Assembly (NCBI GenBank): GCA_002707155.1
Contig: PAME01000001.1
Location: 217,601-281,600, forward strand
From: Crocinitomicaceae bacterium
GTDB lineage: Bacteria > Bacteroidota > Bacteroidia > Flavobacteriales_G > Salibacteraceae
Length of the DNA: 64,000 nt
Direction of reading: 5' to 3'
Shown: piece by piece, positions 52,098-60,433 of the stretch
How the letters are laid out: each line of letters opens with the position of its first letter
Position numbering within the stretch: position 1 is the stretch's first letter
Position numbers and translations under genes: made by a program
Notes under the pieces: model-generated
Told to the model about the DNA's origin: nothing
Databases searched by the model: none
The model's input: the letters and a program-made list of their open reading frames with translations, nothing else

Positions 52098-55000
52098 TCC
52101 CTCAGAAGAACGTCCATTGTAGCCAACATTGAGTTGCAAATACTTTCCAATATTTCGTTGATAGGTGACTTGCCAAGTTCCATTGTCGCCTTGTTGTAAT
52201 CCCTCTAACATTTCGTAATCAATAGACCCGTTTAGGATTCCTTGATAAGTGATTCTAATATATGCAACCTCCATTAGTAAACTGCCTTTTCCTACCTTTT
52301 GAAAGCGTGTTTCAACTCCAGCTTTTTGATGAATCGCAGTCTCTCCACCTAAGTCCGGATCATTGACTTTCTCTTTGTACTCGTATAAAATCGCAACCCG
52401 ATAACTTACCCCTGGCTGAAAAGTCAGTTTGGGTAATACGCTGTAATAATCAATGGCGAAATTTCGGGTTGTGATAAAATCGGCTTCGCTGGTTTTCTTT
52501 CCCCATTTTCCTTCGGTTTCCAATAAGAACATACGAGTTATATTCCAACGGCCTCGACCAACTTGAAACACATTCGTTCTGGTTTCCAGACCATTACTCA
52601 ATAAGGTTCTTCCCTTAATATCTTGAACGGTATAGTCTAAACCAAAAATGGGGTGCGATCGGTTAGCGTAAATCGTATTCCGGAATGAAGAATTTAGACT
52701 TACCAATTGAGTATCAATCCCAACATCTGGTAATGGATTGAATCGAGTATTAATGGCATCTTCTTGCGTTTTTCTATCCATTCGATAAGCCGTCTGATTC
52801 GAGAATGCCGCAAGGAATTTTAAGAATCCCGTTTTGTTGTTCCATACCCGACTTGGATTAATATTCAAAGTTTGATTGAACTGATTGGTAAACACTTTTA
52901 CATAATCGTTGGTGAGAATAAAAATTCGGATATACTTCGCTTCATCACTAAAAACTGCGATTTCAAATTCATTGATTTCTTGAATTCCGTTTCCATTTGC
53001 GTCAATCCATGTGTATTGACCTTGTCCAGCAGGAACTTCAATGTATTTGTACTCTCTTTTTGCTTCGAGTCCAGATCCAATTTCATAAAATGAACCAGCA
53101 GTGAGTGCGCCTTTCCATAATCGCAAGTTGTATTCAACTCGGCTTAGAAAATTCTGATCGGGTTTATCCACCGTCAATTTATCATCTCGAATTTGTAATT
53201 CTCGATAAACTCCTTTTATACCCGCAGTAAAAGGTTTGAAACTCCGCCATTGGTATTCTGCTCCGTAGTTTTCGGCATAAGTTGCCATTTTCATTTCATT
53301 TTCAGAGCTGCGATAATCCTCTCGATGACCATAAAAAACTTTGTAGTAATTTTTTGTACTATCCAGAGATTCTATGAAGTATTCCCGTTCCCAAAATTGA
53401 TACGCTGTTGCAGATAAGGTGTCTGAAATCAAGTCCTTAATTCTGTTGTCTTCTCGGTCGTCTTTGTACCCCAAATTGAGCTTTCCTACTTTCTTTTTTA
53501 CCAAAGCCCTATGACGAGTAAAACTGGTATTGGATAAAGTTCCTCCCGATTCCATTGCACTTGCATCAATCGTTGCTGATATTCCGGTATAAGCAATAGA
53601 AGCATTCAAATTATGACGTTGCGCTGTAAAGTCACTCTCGGCATCAAAGCCCTCAAATTTGTATTGAATGTTGGTGTTTTTTTTCTGTTGTAATAAGATT
53701 CCGCCACTGTAGATATTTTGTTCGTTGGTTAAATTTAGGTTTCTAATGTTCCAATCTCTGTAGAATTCTACTGTTCGAATACGTTCAATTTCGGTGAAAT
53801 TACTTCCCCAATGTTCAAGGCCAACTATCGGGCTCAATACCCACCCTTTTTCTTTTGTTGAAAGTCGAAAACCCTTTTTCCAATCGGTTTTAAAGGCGTA
53901 GCCAATATCGTTATCTGAATCTTCAGTAGAAAAAGTATTGATGTCATTATTACTAATTGCCCCTTCAAACGTCATTTCTGTAATGTCCGAAAACTCATAC
54001 TTACCACCCAAAGAAAACAACTGCCGTTGTTTTGGGCTGTATAGTATTACGATAGGAGCATAATCTCCTCTTGAACCAAATGAAGAAGGTTCTACCCATT
54101 GAAAAACACGGCCATTCGCGGTAGAATTCAATAAAATATAATCTCCATTTCCGGCACCTACATTGGTAAAAGTTACTCTCCATTTTGCACTATCAGGATT
54201 CGCCGAAAACACAAAAACAGAATCGTACCCAAGACTATCGGTTAATTTATAAAGCACCTCGTTTTCAGTAAACTCGACTTCTTTAGCACTATTCGAAAAT
54301 GCTTGATTCAAACTGTCTCCCGCATCCGATAAGATTAGTTTCTGTTCATCGCTTAAGTCTTGTTGCAGGCTCTGGTTTTTGGCATCTTGCTCGGAATACA
54401 AATTAAAGTTTAACTCCAGCTTTTTGTATTTGAATTCATCGCTAAACTGAAAAAGAGTTCGGGTATAATTCTGGTCACTGTACTGGAATTCTATGATTAT
54501 CCTTTTATCCTTAGTAATCAATTGACGAGCGGTAAATGAAATCTCTGCTGTATTATAATTGATAATGTAATCTTCACTCTGGCCTCGCGTAAGTAACTTC
54601 CCGTCGATATACACTCTTTCAGTTCCACTTAAAATGATGATAAAAGGCTCATTCTCCTCCCCTCTTAAACGATAAGGGCCCTGATTACCTTCTACTCCCT
54701 GAATTACATTTCTTGAGAATTTACCCCGCGAAATAGCCCCGCTCAATTGGATGTCCATTTGGGGTGGTTTATAGCTCTCCAGGTCCGTTTCAGATTGTTT
54801 GGTTGAATTCGTGGGTAAATCTACCTTCAAAGTAGAAGTAAGTCCTTGAGCCTTCTTGTTGTATTTCATAAAGTAGCTTTTGCCACTTTCCAACCTAAAA
54901 TCTCCTGCTGTTAAACTGGCTTGATCATTATAAACTTTAATATAAACCTGATCGAAATCTTGCAGTTGTTGTGTATTTCCCTCTGGTTGAATAGGGATGT

Positions 55001-55559
55001 TTTCATCAGAAATAGCTGCAGTAACAAATAAATTACTTGCAATTTTTCCTGAGAATTGAAGGTTCATACTGGAACTTACACTCAAATCTCGATTGTTTCC
55101 AAACCCAACTCCACGACTAATGCTACCACTTTTTTCAATTCCGCCCAATTCCATAAGCTCAGAAGTAGTTTTTGGCTGAACAGAATACCGAAAAGGATTA
55201 CTGGCAACAAAGTTTCTTGATTGGATGATATCAGAGTTCTTTCTAGCATAAGGTTTGTAAAAAGAAAATGAGAAGGTTTTATAGCTCGCCTCGGCATTTA
55301 TGGGAGTTGAAATTCTATCCTGATTCCAAATCAACCGTCCATTCAAATAATCCAAGGTATAAAGGCTGGTATCAACTGTATTATCATTTGGACCCTTCAA
55401 TTCAAAAGAAGACTCGATAATAGAAAGGGAGTCCAATAAAACGGTATCCGCTGAACTGCTAATTTGCTTGAATTGTCGAGATGATTGAGCCAGCACTAAC
55501 TGAGTTGACAGCACAATAAGAACAATTACAAAAAAGTAGTTTTTACAAAAACCCAGCAC
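52050..55559 (-). CDS. Large conserved outer-membrane beta-barrel protein
   Basis: Exported protein of 1169 residues starting at GTG 55559 with signal peptide (IVLIVLSTQLVLAQ). No T9SS sorting domain is present; the C-terminus ends in alternating strands and a terminal Phe (GTVRMRAYF), the sign of an outer-membrane beta-barrel. The N-terminal part (about 25-330) has a strand-rich region with GSISRGVGFGNNRDLSVSSS, then barrel-like amphipathic strands for most of the length. The style resembles large conserved Bacteroidota outer-membrane proteins of unknown function; I could not tie it to a named family. It overlaps the CPBP stop by 48 bases. A TATCTTTG box ends 4 bases before the GTG. Confidence 0.78.
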   Translation of the reverse strand: MLGFCKNYFFVIVLIVLSTQLVLAQSSRQFKQISSSADTVLLDSLSIIESSFELKGPNDNTVDTSLYTLDYLNGRLIWNQDRISTPINAEASYKTFSFSFYKPYARKNSDIIQSRNFVASNPFRYSVQPKTTSELMELGGIEKSGSISRGVGFGNNRDLSVSSSMNLQFSGKIASNLFVTAAISDENIPIQPEGNTQQLQDFDQVYIKVYNDQASLTAGDFRLESGKSYFMKYNKKAQGLTSTLKVDLPTNSTKQSETDLESYKPPQMDIQLSGAISRGKFSRNVIQGVEGNQGPYRLRGEENEPFIIILSGTERVYIDGKLLTRGQSEDYIINYNTAEISFTARQLITKDKRIIIEFQYSDQNYTRTLFQFSDEFKYKKLELNFNLYSEQDAKNQSLQQDLSDEQKLILSDAGDSLNQAFSNSAKEVEFTENEVLYKLTDSLGYDSVFVFSANPDSAKWRVTFTNVGAGNGDYILLNSTANGRVFQWVEPSSFGSRGDYAPIVILYSPKQRQLFSLGGKYEFSDITEMTFEGAISNNDINTFSTEDSDNDIGYAFKTDWKKGFRLSTKEKGWVLSPIVGLEHWGSNFTEIERIRTVEFYRDWNIRNLNLTNEQNIYSGGILLQQKKNTNIQYKFEGFDAESDFTAQRHNLNASIAYTGISATIDASAMESGGTLSNTSFTRHRALVKKKVGKLNLGYKDDREDNRIKDLISDTLSATAYQFWEREYFIESLDSTKNYYKVFYGHREDYRSSENEMKMATYAENYGAEYQWRSFKPFTAGIKGVYRELQIRDDKLTVDKPDQNFLSRVEYNLRLWKGALTAGSFYEIGSGLEAKREYKYIEVPAGQGQYTWIDANGNGIQEINEFEIAVFSDEAKYIRIFILTNDYVKVFTNQFNQTLNINPSRVWNNKTGFLKFLAAFSNQTAYRMDRKTQEDAINTRFNPLPDVGIDTQLVSLNSSFRNTIYANRSHPIFGLDYTVQDIKGRTLLSNGLETRTNVFQVGRGRWNITRMFLLETEGKWGKKTSEADFITTRNFAIDYYSVLPKLTFQPGVSYRVAILYEYKEKVNDPDLGGETAIHQKAGVETRFQKVGKGSLLMEVAYIRITYQGILNGSIDYEMLEGLQQGDNGTWQVTYQRNIGKYLQLNVGYNGRSSEGSRSIHTGTVRMRAYF

Positions 55560-55563
55560 GCTT

Positions 55564-55571
55564 CAAAGATA
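55564..55571 (-). promoter_or_regulatory. -7 promoter box TATCTTTG of the outer-membrane barrel gene
   Basis: An exact TAnnTTTG match on the minus strand ending 4 bases before the GTG start at 55559. Confidence 0.5.
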
Positions 55572-55639
55572 TTGTTATGACCAACGCTTAGTTTGGGTTT
55601 TAAGTACAAAATTACTCCCGTCATTCTTTCGACCTGTGA

Positions 55640-55768
55640 GTCCTTCCCATCGGGGAAGGAGCTGATCCCGATAGCTATCGGGAGAAGCGGAAGAGGTTTA
55701 GCCGGAAAATAATTTTAGCGAAAAAGCCCCTTCCGTCGCTACGCACCACCTTCCCCGGTGGGAAGGAC
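55640..55768. repeat. Imperfect 129-base palindrome (MITE- or REP-like)
   Basis: The arm at 55640-55659 pairs with the arm at 55749-55768 (20 bases, one mismatch; core CCTTCCC / GGGAAGG). Inside is the perfect 18-base palindrome TCCCGATAGCTATCGGGA (55666-55683) and a smaller GCGGAAG / CTTCCG pair. It lacks any coding capacity. Confidence 0.75.
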
Positions 55769-55831
55769 CAAAAAGATTGTTTTTTCTGAGTAATCGAGTA
55801 TTTACCAATACACTATATTTTAGAGGCAGGA

Positions 55832-55858
55832 CAAAAAAAAGGGGCGTAAAGCCCCTTT
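55832..55858 (-). terminator. Terminator of the exbB-exbD operon
   Basis: AAAGGGGC / GCCCCTTT with a GTAAA loop, followed by eight T on the minus strand, located 23 bases after the exbD stop at 55881. Confidence 0.9.
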
Positions 55859-55880
55859 CTTAAATAATATAAACTTGAGA

Positions 55881-56348
55881 TTATTTCTTAACTACTTTTT
55901 CACGGGTAGAATAAGAAATTTTTAAAGCTTGTGCTTCTCTCAATTCCTGTTTTACATCAGTGACGATTCCCATTTCTGTATCGCCATCGACTTTCAGTGA
56001 AGTCGTCAACAATGGAATTTCGGCTTCATTAACCTCAGATCTTTTCGTCTCAATGTAAGGCTGAACATCTTTCACATTTGCAAAAGCATCATTCAATTGA
56101 ATTCTTGGTGAGGTTCCATATTTTTTAGTCTCTGTAGGAGAGCCAATGTATATGTAGTTTACCAAGTTTTTGTTCTCCAACTTTTTGATTTCAGTTGCTT
56201 CAGGTTGTTCCATTTTAACCTTCAAATCAACTTCACGCATTACGGTAGAAACCATAAAGAAGAACAACAGCATGAATACAATATCCGGCAATGAAGCCGT
56301 TGATACTTGAGGTGTTGATTTCTCTTTGTTCTTGTTGAATTTAGACAT
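55881..56348 (-). CDS. ExbD/TolR-family biopolymer transport protein (second copy)
   Basis: Inner-membrane protein of 155 residues in the TonB energising complex. The N-terminal 20 residues are cytoplasmic, then one membrane helix carries the proton-path Asp (SLPDIVFMLLFFFMVSTVM), followed by a periplasmic domain. It is the last gene of a four-gene operon; start and previous stop overlap by one base (TAATG), so the two ExbD proteins are translationally coupled. Paired, different ExbD paralogues are a known arrangement in Bacteroidota. A strong terminator follows. Confidence 0.9.
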   Translation of the reverse strand: MSKFNKNKEKSTPQVSTASLPDIVFMLLFFFMVSTVMREVDLKVKMEQPEATEIKKLENKNLVNYIYIGSPTETKKYGTSPRIQLNDAFANVKDVQPYIETKRSEVNEAEIPLLTTSLKVDGDTEMGIVTDVKQELREAQALKISYSTREKVVKK

Positions 56349-56941
56349 TATCGTGACCCTCCAACATTTTTAGGCTCCGCTTCTGAAATACGCTGCGGAT
56401 AAATTTTACGAATTGCCTTAACCTTATCCTTGTCGCCTGTCTCCAGGTAAAAGTCGTAAGTTTTACCAAACTTCTCCATTGATAACTCATTTCTGAGTTC
56501 ATTATATGCACGTGCCAATTCATTTTGGACTTGGATGTACATGTTGTAAGAGGTTCCGTTATCGTTTTGCAATGAAATTACCTGTTTTGAAACTTCAACA
56601 TTTCCAAAAAAGTCTACCGTTCTCAATTCTTTTTCCGGCAAATTAACGTCGTTTGCGGGGTTCTTAACGAACTCCTTTGTGGCTTCAGTGAGTTCAGCAA
56701 TTTGCATGATGTCACCTTCCACTAATAATTGATCATTAGAGTTTACAAGCACCTCAAACACGTTTCTTTGTTTAATATCCGGCGGCTCTTCAATCTCATC
56801 CGGTAGCGGAGGAGGTAACAACCTCGATAACCCAAGGTCAGTATCCATAGTAGTAGTTACTAAAAAGAATACCAGCAATAGGAAGGCGATATCCGCCATC
56901 GAAGAAGCATTTATTTCAGGTGGAGCATTTTTTCCAGCCAT
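56348..56941 (-). CDS. ExbD/TolR-family biopolymer transport protein (first copy)
   Basis: ExbD paralogue of 197 residues, longer than its neighbour (155). The membrane helix contains the conserved Asp in [19 protein letters not shown]. The periplasmic part has an extra insert with a coil-like stretch ([19 protein letters not shown]) before the C-terminal [13 protein letters not shown] region. The differing periplasmic domains of the two ExbDs imply different contacts or a mixed dimer, which is inference. It starts 12 bases after the small membrane protein gene. Confidence 0.9.
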   Translation of the reverse strand: MAGKNAPPEINASSMADIAFLLLVFFLVTTTMDTDLGLSRLLPPPLPDEIEEPPDIKQRNVFEVLVNSNDQLLVEGDIMQIAELTEATKEFVKNPANDVNLPEKELRTVDFFGNVEVSKQVISLQNDNGTSYNMYIQVQNELARAYNELRNELSMEKFGKTYDFYLETGDKDKVKAIRKIYPQRISEAEPKNVGGSR

Positions 56942-56953
56942 AATTTTTTTCCT

Positions 56954-57352
56954 TTATCGTTTAATGTAACGAGCCAATCCTGAATAAAGTACACTAGCCA
57001 CTGCCAAAAATGTTAGAATGTACAATGCATACAATCCAGCACCTGATAATTTCGTTGCACTTTCTGTGGTTCCCTCAGGGTAATAATTCAAAACTGTATC
57101 GTCTGCTAATACATACGAGATTCCCAGAATTAATAACATTGCTCCAATTCCCATTGCAGCCCCTTTAATAGATTCTGGCTTAGCGGAAGCTCCTAGACCT
57201 GCGCTTACCAATGCTCCACCTGCAGCCAACAGAGAGAAGATATAAGCCACATAAATCATTGGCTCATAACTATCACCCACAACACCTAGTAAAAATACTA
57301 GTGCGCCCAGTGCAAGTAAAACATAGAGTATAATTGAACTTATCTTCTCCAT
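56954..57352 (-). CDS. Small four-helix membrane protein of the exbB-exbD operon
   Basis: 132 residues with four hydrophobic segments (about 8-25, 32-52, 65-83, 107-127). The family is not recognised by name. Its place between exbB and exbD, with 2- and 12-base gaps, makes it part of this energising complex or its assembly. I recall such a small membrane protein in the same place in other Bacteroidota, but the function is unknown. Confidence 0.75.
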   Translation of the reverse strand: MEKISSIILYVLLALGALVFLLGVVGDSYEPMIYVAYIFSLLAAGGALVSAGLGASAKPESIKGAAMGIGAMLLILGISYVLADDTVLNYYPEGTTESATKLSGAGLYALYILTFLAVASVLYSGLARYIKR

Positions 57353-57354
57353 AA

Positions 57355-58215
57355 TTACGCTTTAGTTTGGTGCTTAATTAATAAATCAACCAATGAAATT
57401 GAAGCATCTTCCATATCATTTACAATAGAATCCACTTTTGCAACAATGTAGTTGTAAAATACTTGAAGTACCATTGCCACTAAAAGCCCTGAAACTGTTG
57501 TAATCAAGGCAACACCAATACCACCAGCAACAATTCCCGGAGATATGTTGTTTGCTTCTGCAATCGCGTCAAATGCTCCAATCATACCTACTACCGTTCC
57601 AAAGAAACCAAGCATTGGTGCAAGAGCAATAAACAATGAAATCCATGAAAGTCCTTTTTCCATTAGTCCCATTTGAACCGAACCGTATGCTACAACAGAT
57701 TTTTCAACCATATCGATTCCTTCAGAAGAGCGATCTAATCCTTGGTAGAAAATGGAGGCAACGGGCCCTTTAGTATTTCTACAAACTTCTTTAGCAGCTT
57801 CAACTCCACCACTCTTAAGCGCAGCTTCAACGTTTTCAACTAATTGTTTTGTGTTTGTAGTAGCCATTGTTAAATAAAGAATTCTTTCAATACAGATTGC
57901 AAGACCTAAAATCAAACAAACCAGTACAAATGACATAAAGCCAGGTCCACCAGCAATAAACTTGTCTTTAACTACTTGGTGAAAGCTCTTTTCTGGAGCA
58001 GCTTCTTCTTCCTCAACAGGAGCAGCTTCTTCCATTGGCTCTTCTTCAACCATTTGTTCTTCTGTAAAGGCTTCAGTTGTTGAATCATCAACTACTTCTT
58101 CCGAAGTAGCTTCTTCTGTTGTTGCTTCAGTATTTTCTTCCTGAGCATAAGAGTTGGATACGTACCCGAAGTTTAGGAGGGCAAATACAGCCAAAATTGA
58201 GAATACCTTATTCAT
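57355..58215 (-). CDS. ExbB/TolQ/MotA-family proton channel protein with acidic N-terminal extension
   Basis: Proton-channel subunit of the TonB/TolA-type energiser, 286 residues. After a signal-like segment comes a very acidic stretch of about 45 residues (Glu/Thr/Val rich, about 25-75) predicted in the periplasm. The three-helix ExbB core follows: GFMSFVLVCLILGLAICIER, then SWISLFIALAPMLGFFGTVVGMI with the conserved T/S and proline pattern, then GIGVALITTVSGLLVAM. ExbB from E. coli lacks the acidic extension. First gene of the four-gene operon; tRNA-Ser lies just upstream. Confidence 0.92.
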   Translation of the reverse strand: MNKVFSILAVFALLNFGYVSNSYAQEENTEATTEEATSEEVVDDSTTEAFTEEQMVEEEPMEEAAPVEEEEAAPEKSFHQVVKDKFIAGGPGFMSFVLVCLILGLAICIERILYLTMATTNTKQLVENVEAALKSGGVEAAKEVCRNTKGPVASIFYQGLDRSSEGIDMVEKSVVAYGSVQMGLMEKGLSWISLFIALAPMLGFFGTVVGMIGAFDAIAEANNISPGIVAGGIGVALITTVSGLLVAMVLQVFYNYIVAKVDSIVNDMEDASISLVDLLIKHQTKA

Positions 58216-58278
58216 AATCTATTTGTGTTTGAATTGTTTACTTATTTATTATTCCATTTATTAATTACATACTCTTTG

Positions 58279-58366
58279 CGGAGAGAGAGGGATTCGAACC
58301 CTCGAAACCCTTATGAGGTTTACACGCTTTCCAAGCGAGCCAGTTCAGCCACTCCTGCACCTCTCC
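58279..58366 (-). tRNA. tRNA-Ser, anticodon GGA
   Basis: 88 bases on the minus strand. Acceptor GGAGAGG pairs with TCTCTCC (last pair G-T); D stem CAG/CTG; anticodon loop TTGGAAA with GGA at 58330-58332; long variable arm AAACC/GGTTT typical of serine tRNAs; T arm GAGGG TTCGAAT CCCTC; discriminator G. CCA is not encoded (CAA follows). The anticodon stem CTCGC / GCGTG has a U28-U42 mismatch. It reads UCC and UCU serine codons. Confidence 0.96.
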
Positions 58367-58471
58367 TTTATTCGTTGATTTCAATAGAACTCTCTACTTA
58401 AATCGGGCGCAAATTACAAAATTTTTATTATCTCGAACGCTTATCCTTTACTAGTTAAAGTTTTGATGTTA

Positions 58472-60433
58472 TTACTCCTCATTACCATTCCTTAAATCTG
58501 GCTCTAATTCGAAGGCTCTATCTATGTATTCTTGAGCTTTTACTGGGTTTCCTTGATATTGGTATGCAACACCTAAGTTTAAATATAAACGCGCATTCAT
58601 TGAATCTAGTAATACTCCCTTTTCAAACCACTCAATTGCTGCATTATTGTCTCCGCTAATTGCATAAGTAACGCCAATTTTCTGAACAATCCCGTCATTA
58701 TCTGGGTCTAGCCCATGTGCCCTTTTTAAATATGGCAAGCCCAAACTGGGTTGCTGCAAGTTCTTTCCATACAGCTCGCCTAACTTTTCGTTTATACCAG
58801 CATCCGCTTCGTTAAACTTTAAGTAGAGCAACATTGAATTTTTTGCAATTTCAAACCGTCCATCTGCCGTTGCTTCTTGTGCCACGTATTCCAAATTTTG
58901 TAAGGTATTTTTGTCGCCAGGACGCATTTTCAAACTGTTTTCGTAGAATGAATATGCCGTTTTATAATCCTCAAGCATACTATATGCATTTCCAGATAGA
59001 ATCATTGGAGGAAAGTACGTTGGATAAATATCTAAAGAACGCTTGAGGTATTTTACGCCATCTAATAGGAGTACCTTCTTTTTAGCTTCGCTTCTTTCTT
59101 CCTTGGACAAATCGATTTTTGCCAATCCTGCAGCCATATTACACTTAGCACTTTCAGATGATACTTTTATATCTGTAAGAGCCAATGTTTCGTCAGACTC
59201 CCAAGCAAAATTCCTATCAATAGTTTTAAAACTATAAAGTAAAACCAAAACAGCTGCAACACCAATCCTCAAGTTTACTGCCTTTAACTTGAAAATAAAC
59301 CAAGCAAGTATTACGGCTATTGAAACTGTAGGCACATATAGGAAGCGTTCGTTCATAAACGTTCCAATTGGAAATAATAAATTAGAATAAAGCAACAGTC
59401 CCCCGAAATAAGTAAATATTGCAAATCCCCAAACGTTTCTTTTTATCAATCCTAAGATTCCAAACCCTAATAATATCAAATGAGCTACTACTGAAAAAAT
59501 CACTAAACCATCATCCCAGCCCACAATTGGAATTTGAGTTGGATAGTAGTCGTGTGTTAATGGATGGGGGAAAAAGGAGAGTTTTAGATAATATATAAGC
59601 GTAAGAAAAATCGTTGCGTACTGTTCACTCGAGCTTGCATTTAAAAAAGGGTTGTTCATTAATTCATTTGCAATTTTGGTATTTGGGGATCCAATGACAG
59701 CAAAACGTATGGCTAAATACACCAAAGACATTATAAAAAAGGGCAAGGTTACCAAAAGGGCTTCTTTTATTGATTTTTTTGGCAGAAGCGTATAAGTAGC
59801 TAAAGGAACTATTCCAACAAAAACAACTGAAGACTCTTTAGATAAAAGGCTTAACAAAAAAGTTATTGCAGCTATAACTAGGAAGGAAATGTTCCGGGTT
59901 TTCAGCCATTTTAAGGCTAAACTAAAAGAAAGCAGCGCTAATAGAATACTTAATAATTCATCTCTACTTTTAATATTTGCAACAACTTCTGTATGTAGAG
60001 GATGTGCAATAAAGATTGCTGTTGCTATAAAAGCCAGCCCAAACATTGAACTTGATTTTACATCATTGGGAAAAAATTGCAGGAGAACAAAAAACAAGAG
60101 AATTCCAGTAAGTGCGTAGCATAAAACGTTTATTAGATGATAGACTAAAGGCCAATCACCAAATATCTCCCATTCAACAGCATGAACAGCCATGCTCAAA
60201 GGTCGATATCTACCTCCAGCAACTAGGTTTTTATCTCTCCCAAAAAAACCAGTCATACTGTCGTGAGTAAAAATATCCTTAATTCCAGAGAACCCTTGTT
60301 TGGTAAATTGATTTTCTGTGATGACAATTTTATCATCAAGCACAAAACCATGGCGTAGGGTATTAGCGTACAGAAGGAAGCCTAAAATACCTATTAATAA
60401 AACTGCGTTTTTATTTTGAATCAGGAAATTCAT
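58472..60433 (-). CDS. GT-C-type membrane protein with C-terminal TPR repeats (DUF1736/TMTC-like)
   Basis: Integral membrane protein of 653 residues. The first 400 contain about nine to eleven hydrophobic segments, with an early FVLDDKIVI acidic pair and a RYRPLSMAVHAVEWEIFG loop of GT-C glycosyltransferases and DUF1736 proteins. The last 190 residues hold at least four tetratricopeptide repeats (YPTYFPPMILSGNAYSMLED, AGINEKLGELYGKN, GIVQKIGVTYAISGD, ARLYLNLGVAYQYQGNPVKAQ). A protein O-mannosyltransferase-like role is the usual inference for this architecture but is not shown. The 4-base overlap with the upstream asparaginase gene (ATGA) indicates co-translation. Confidence 0.87.
   Translation of the reverse strand: MNFLIQNKNAVLLIGILGFLLYANTLRHGFVLDDKIVITENQFTKQGFSGIKDIFTHDSMTGFFGRDKNLVAGGRYRPLSMAVHAVEWEIFGDWPLVYHLINVLCYALTGILLFFVLLQFFPNDVKSSSMFGLAFIATAIFIAHPLHTEVVANIKSRDELLSILLALLSFSLALKWLKTRNISFLVIAAITFLLSLLSKESSVVFVGIVPLATYTLLPKKSIKEALLVTLPFFIMSLVYLAIRFAVIGSPNTKIANELMNNPFLNASSSEQYATIFLTLIYYLKLSFFPHPLTHDYYPTQIPIVGWDDGLVIFSVVAHLILLGFGILGLIKRNVWGFAIFTYFGGLLLYSNLLFPIGTFMNERFLYVPTVSIAVILAWFIFKLKAVNLRIGVAAVLVLLYSFKTIDRNFAWESDETLALTDIKVSSESAKCNMAAGLAKIDLSKEERSEAKKKVLLLDGVKYLKRSLDIYPTYFPPMILSGNAYSMLEDYKTAYSFYENSLKMRPGDKNTLQNLEYVAQEATADGRFEIAKNSMLLYLKFNEADAGINEKLGELYGKNLQQPSLGLPYLKRAHGLDPDNDGIVQKIGVTYAISGDNNAAIEWFEKGVLLDSMNARLYLNLGVAYQYQGNPVKAQEYIDRAFELEPDLRNGNEE

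Larger units (their letters stand above)
55560..55880. other. Intergenic region with a large inverted repeat and a terminator
   Basis: 321 bases holding the barrel-gene promoter box at 55564-55571, the imperfect palindrome at 55640-55768 and a terminator at 55832-55858. No coding frame is supported. Confidence 0.7.
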
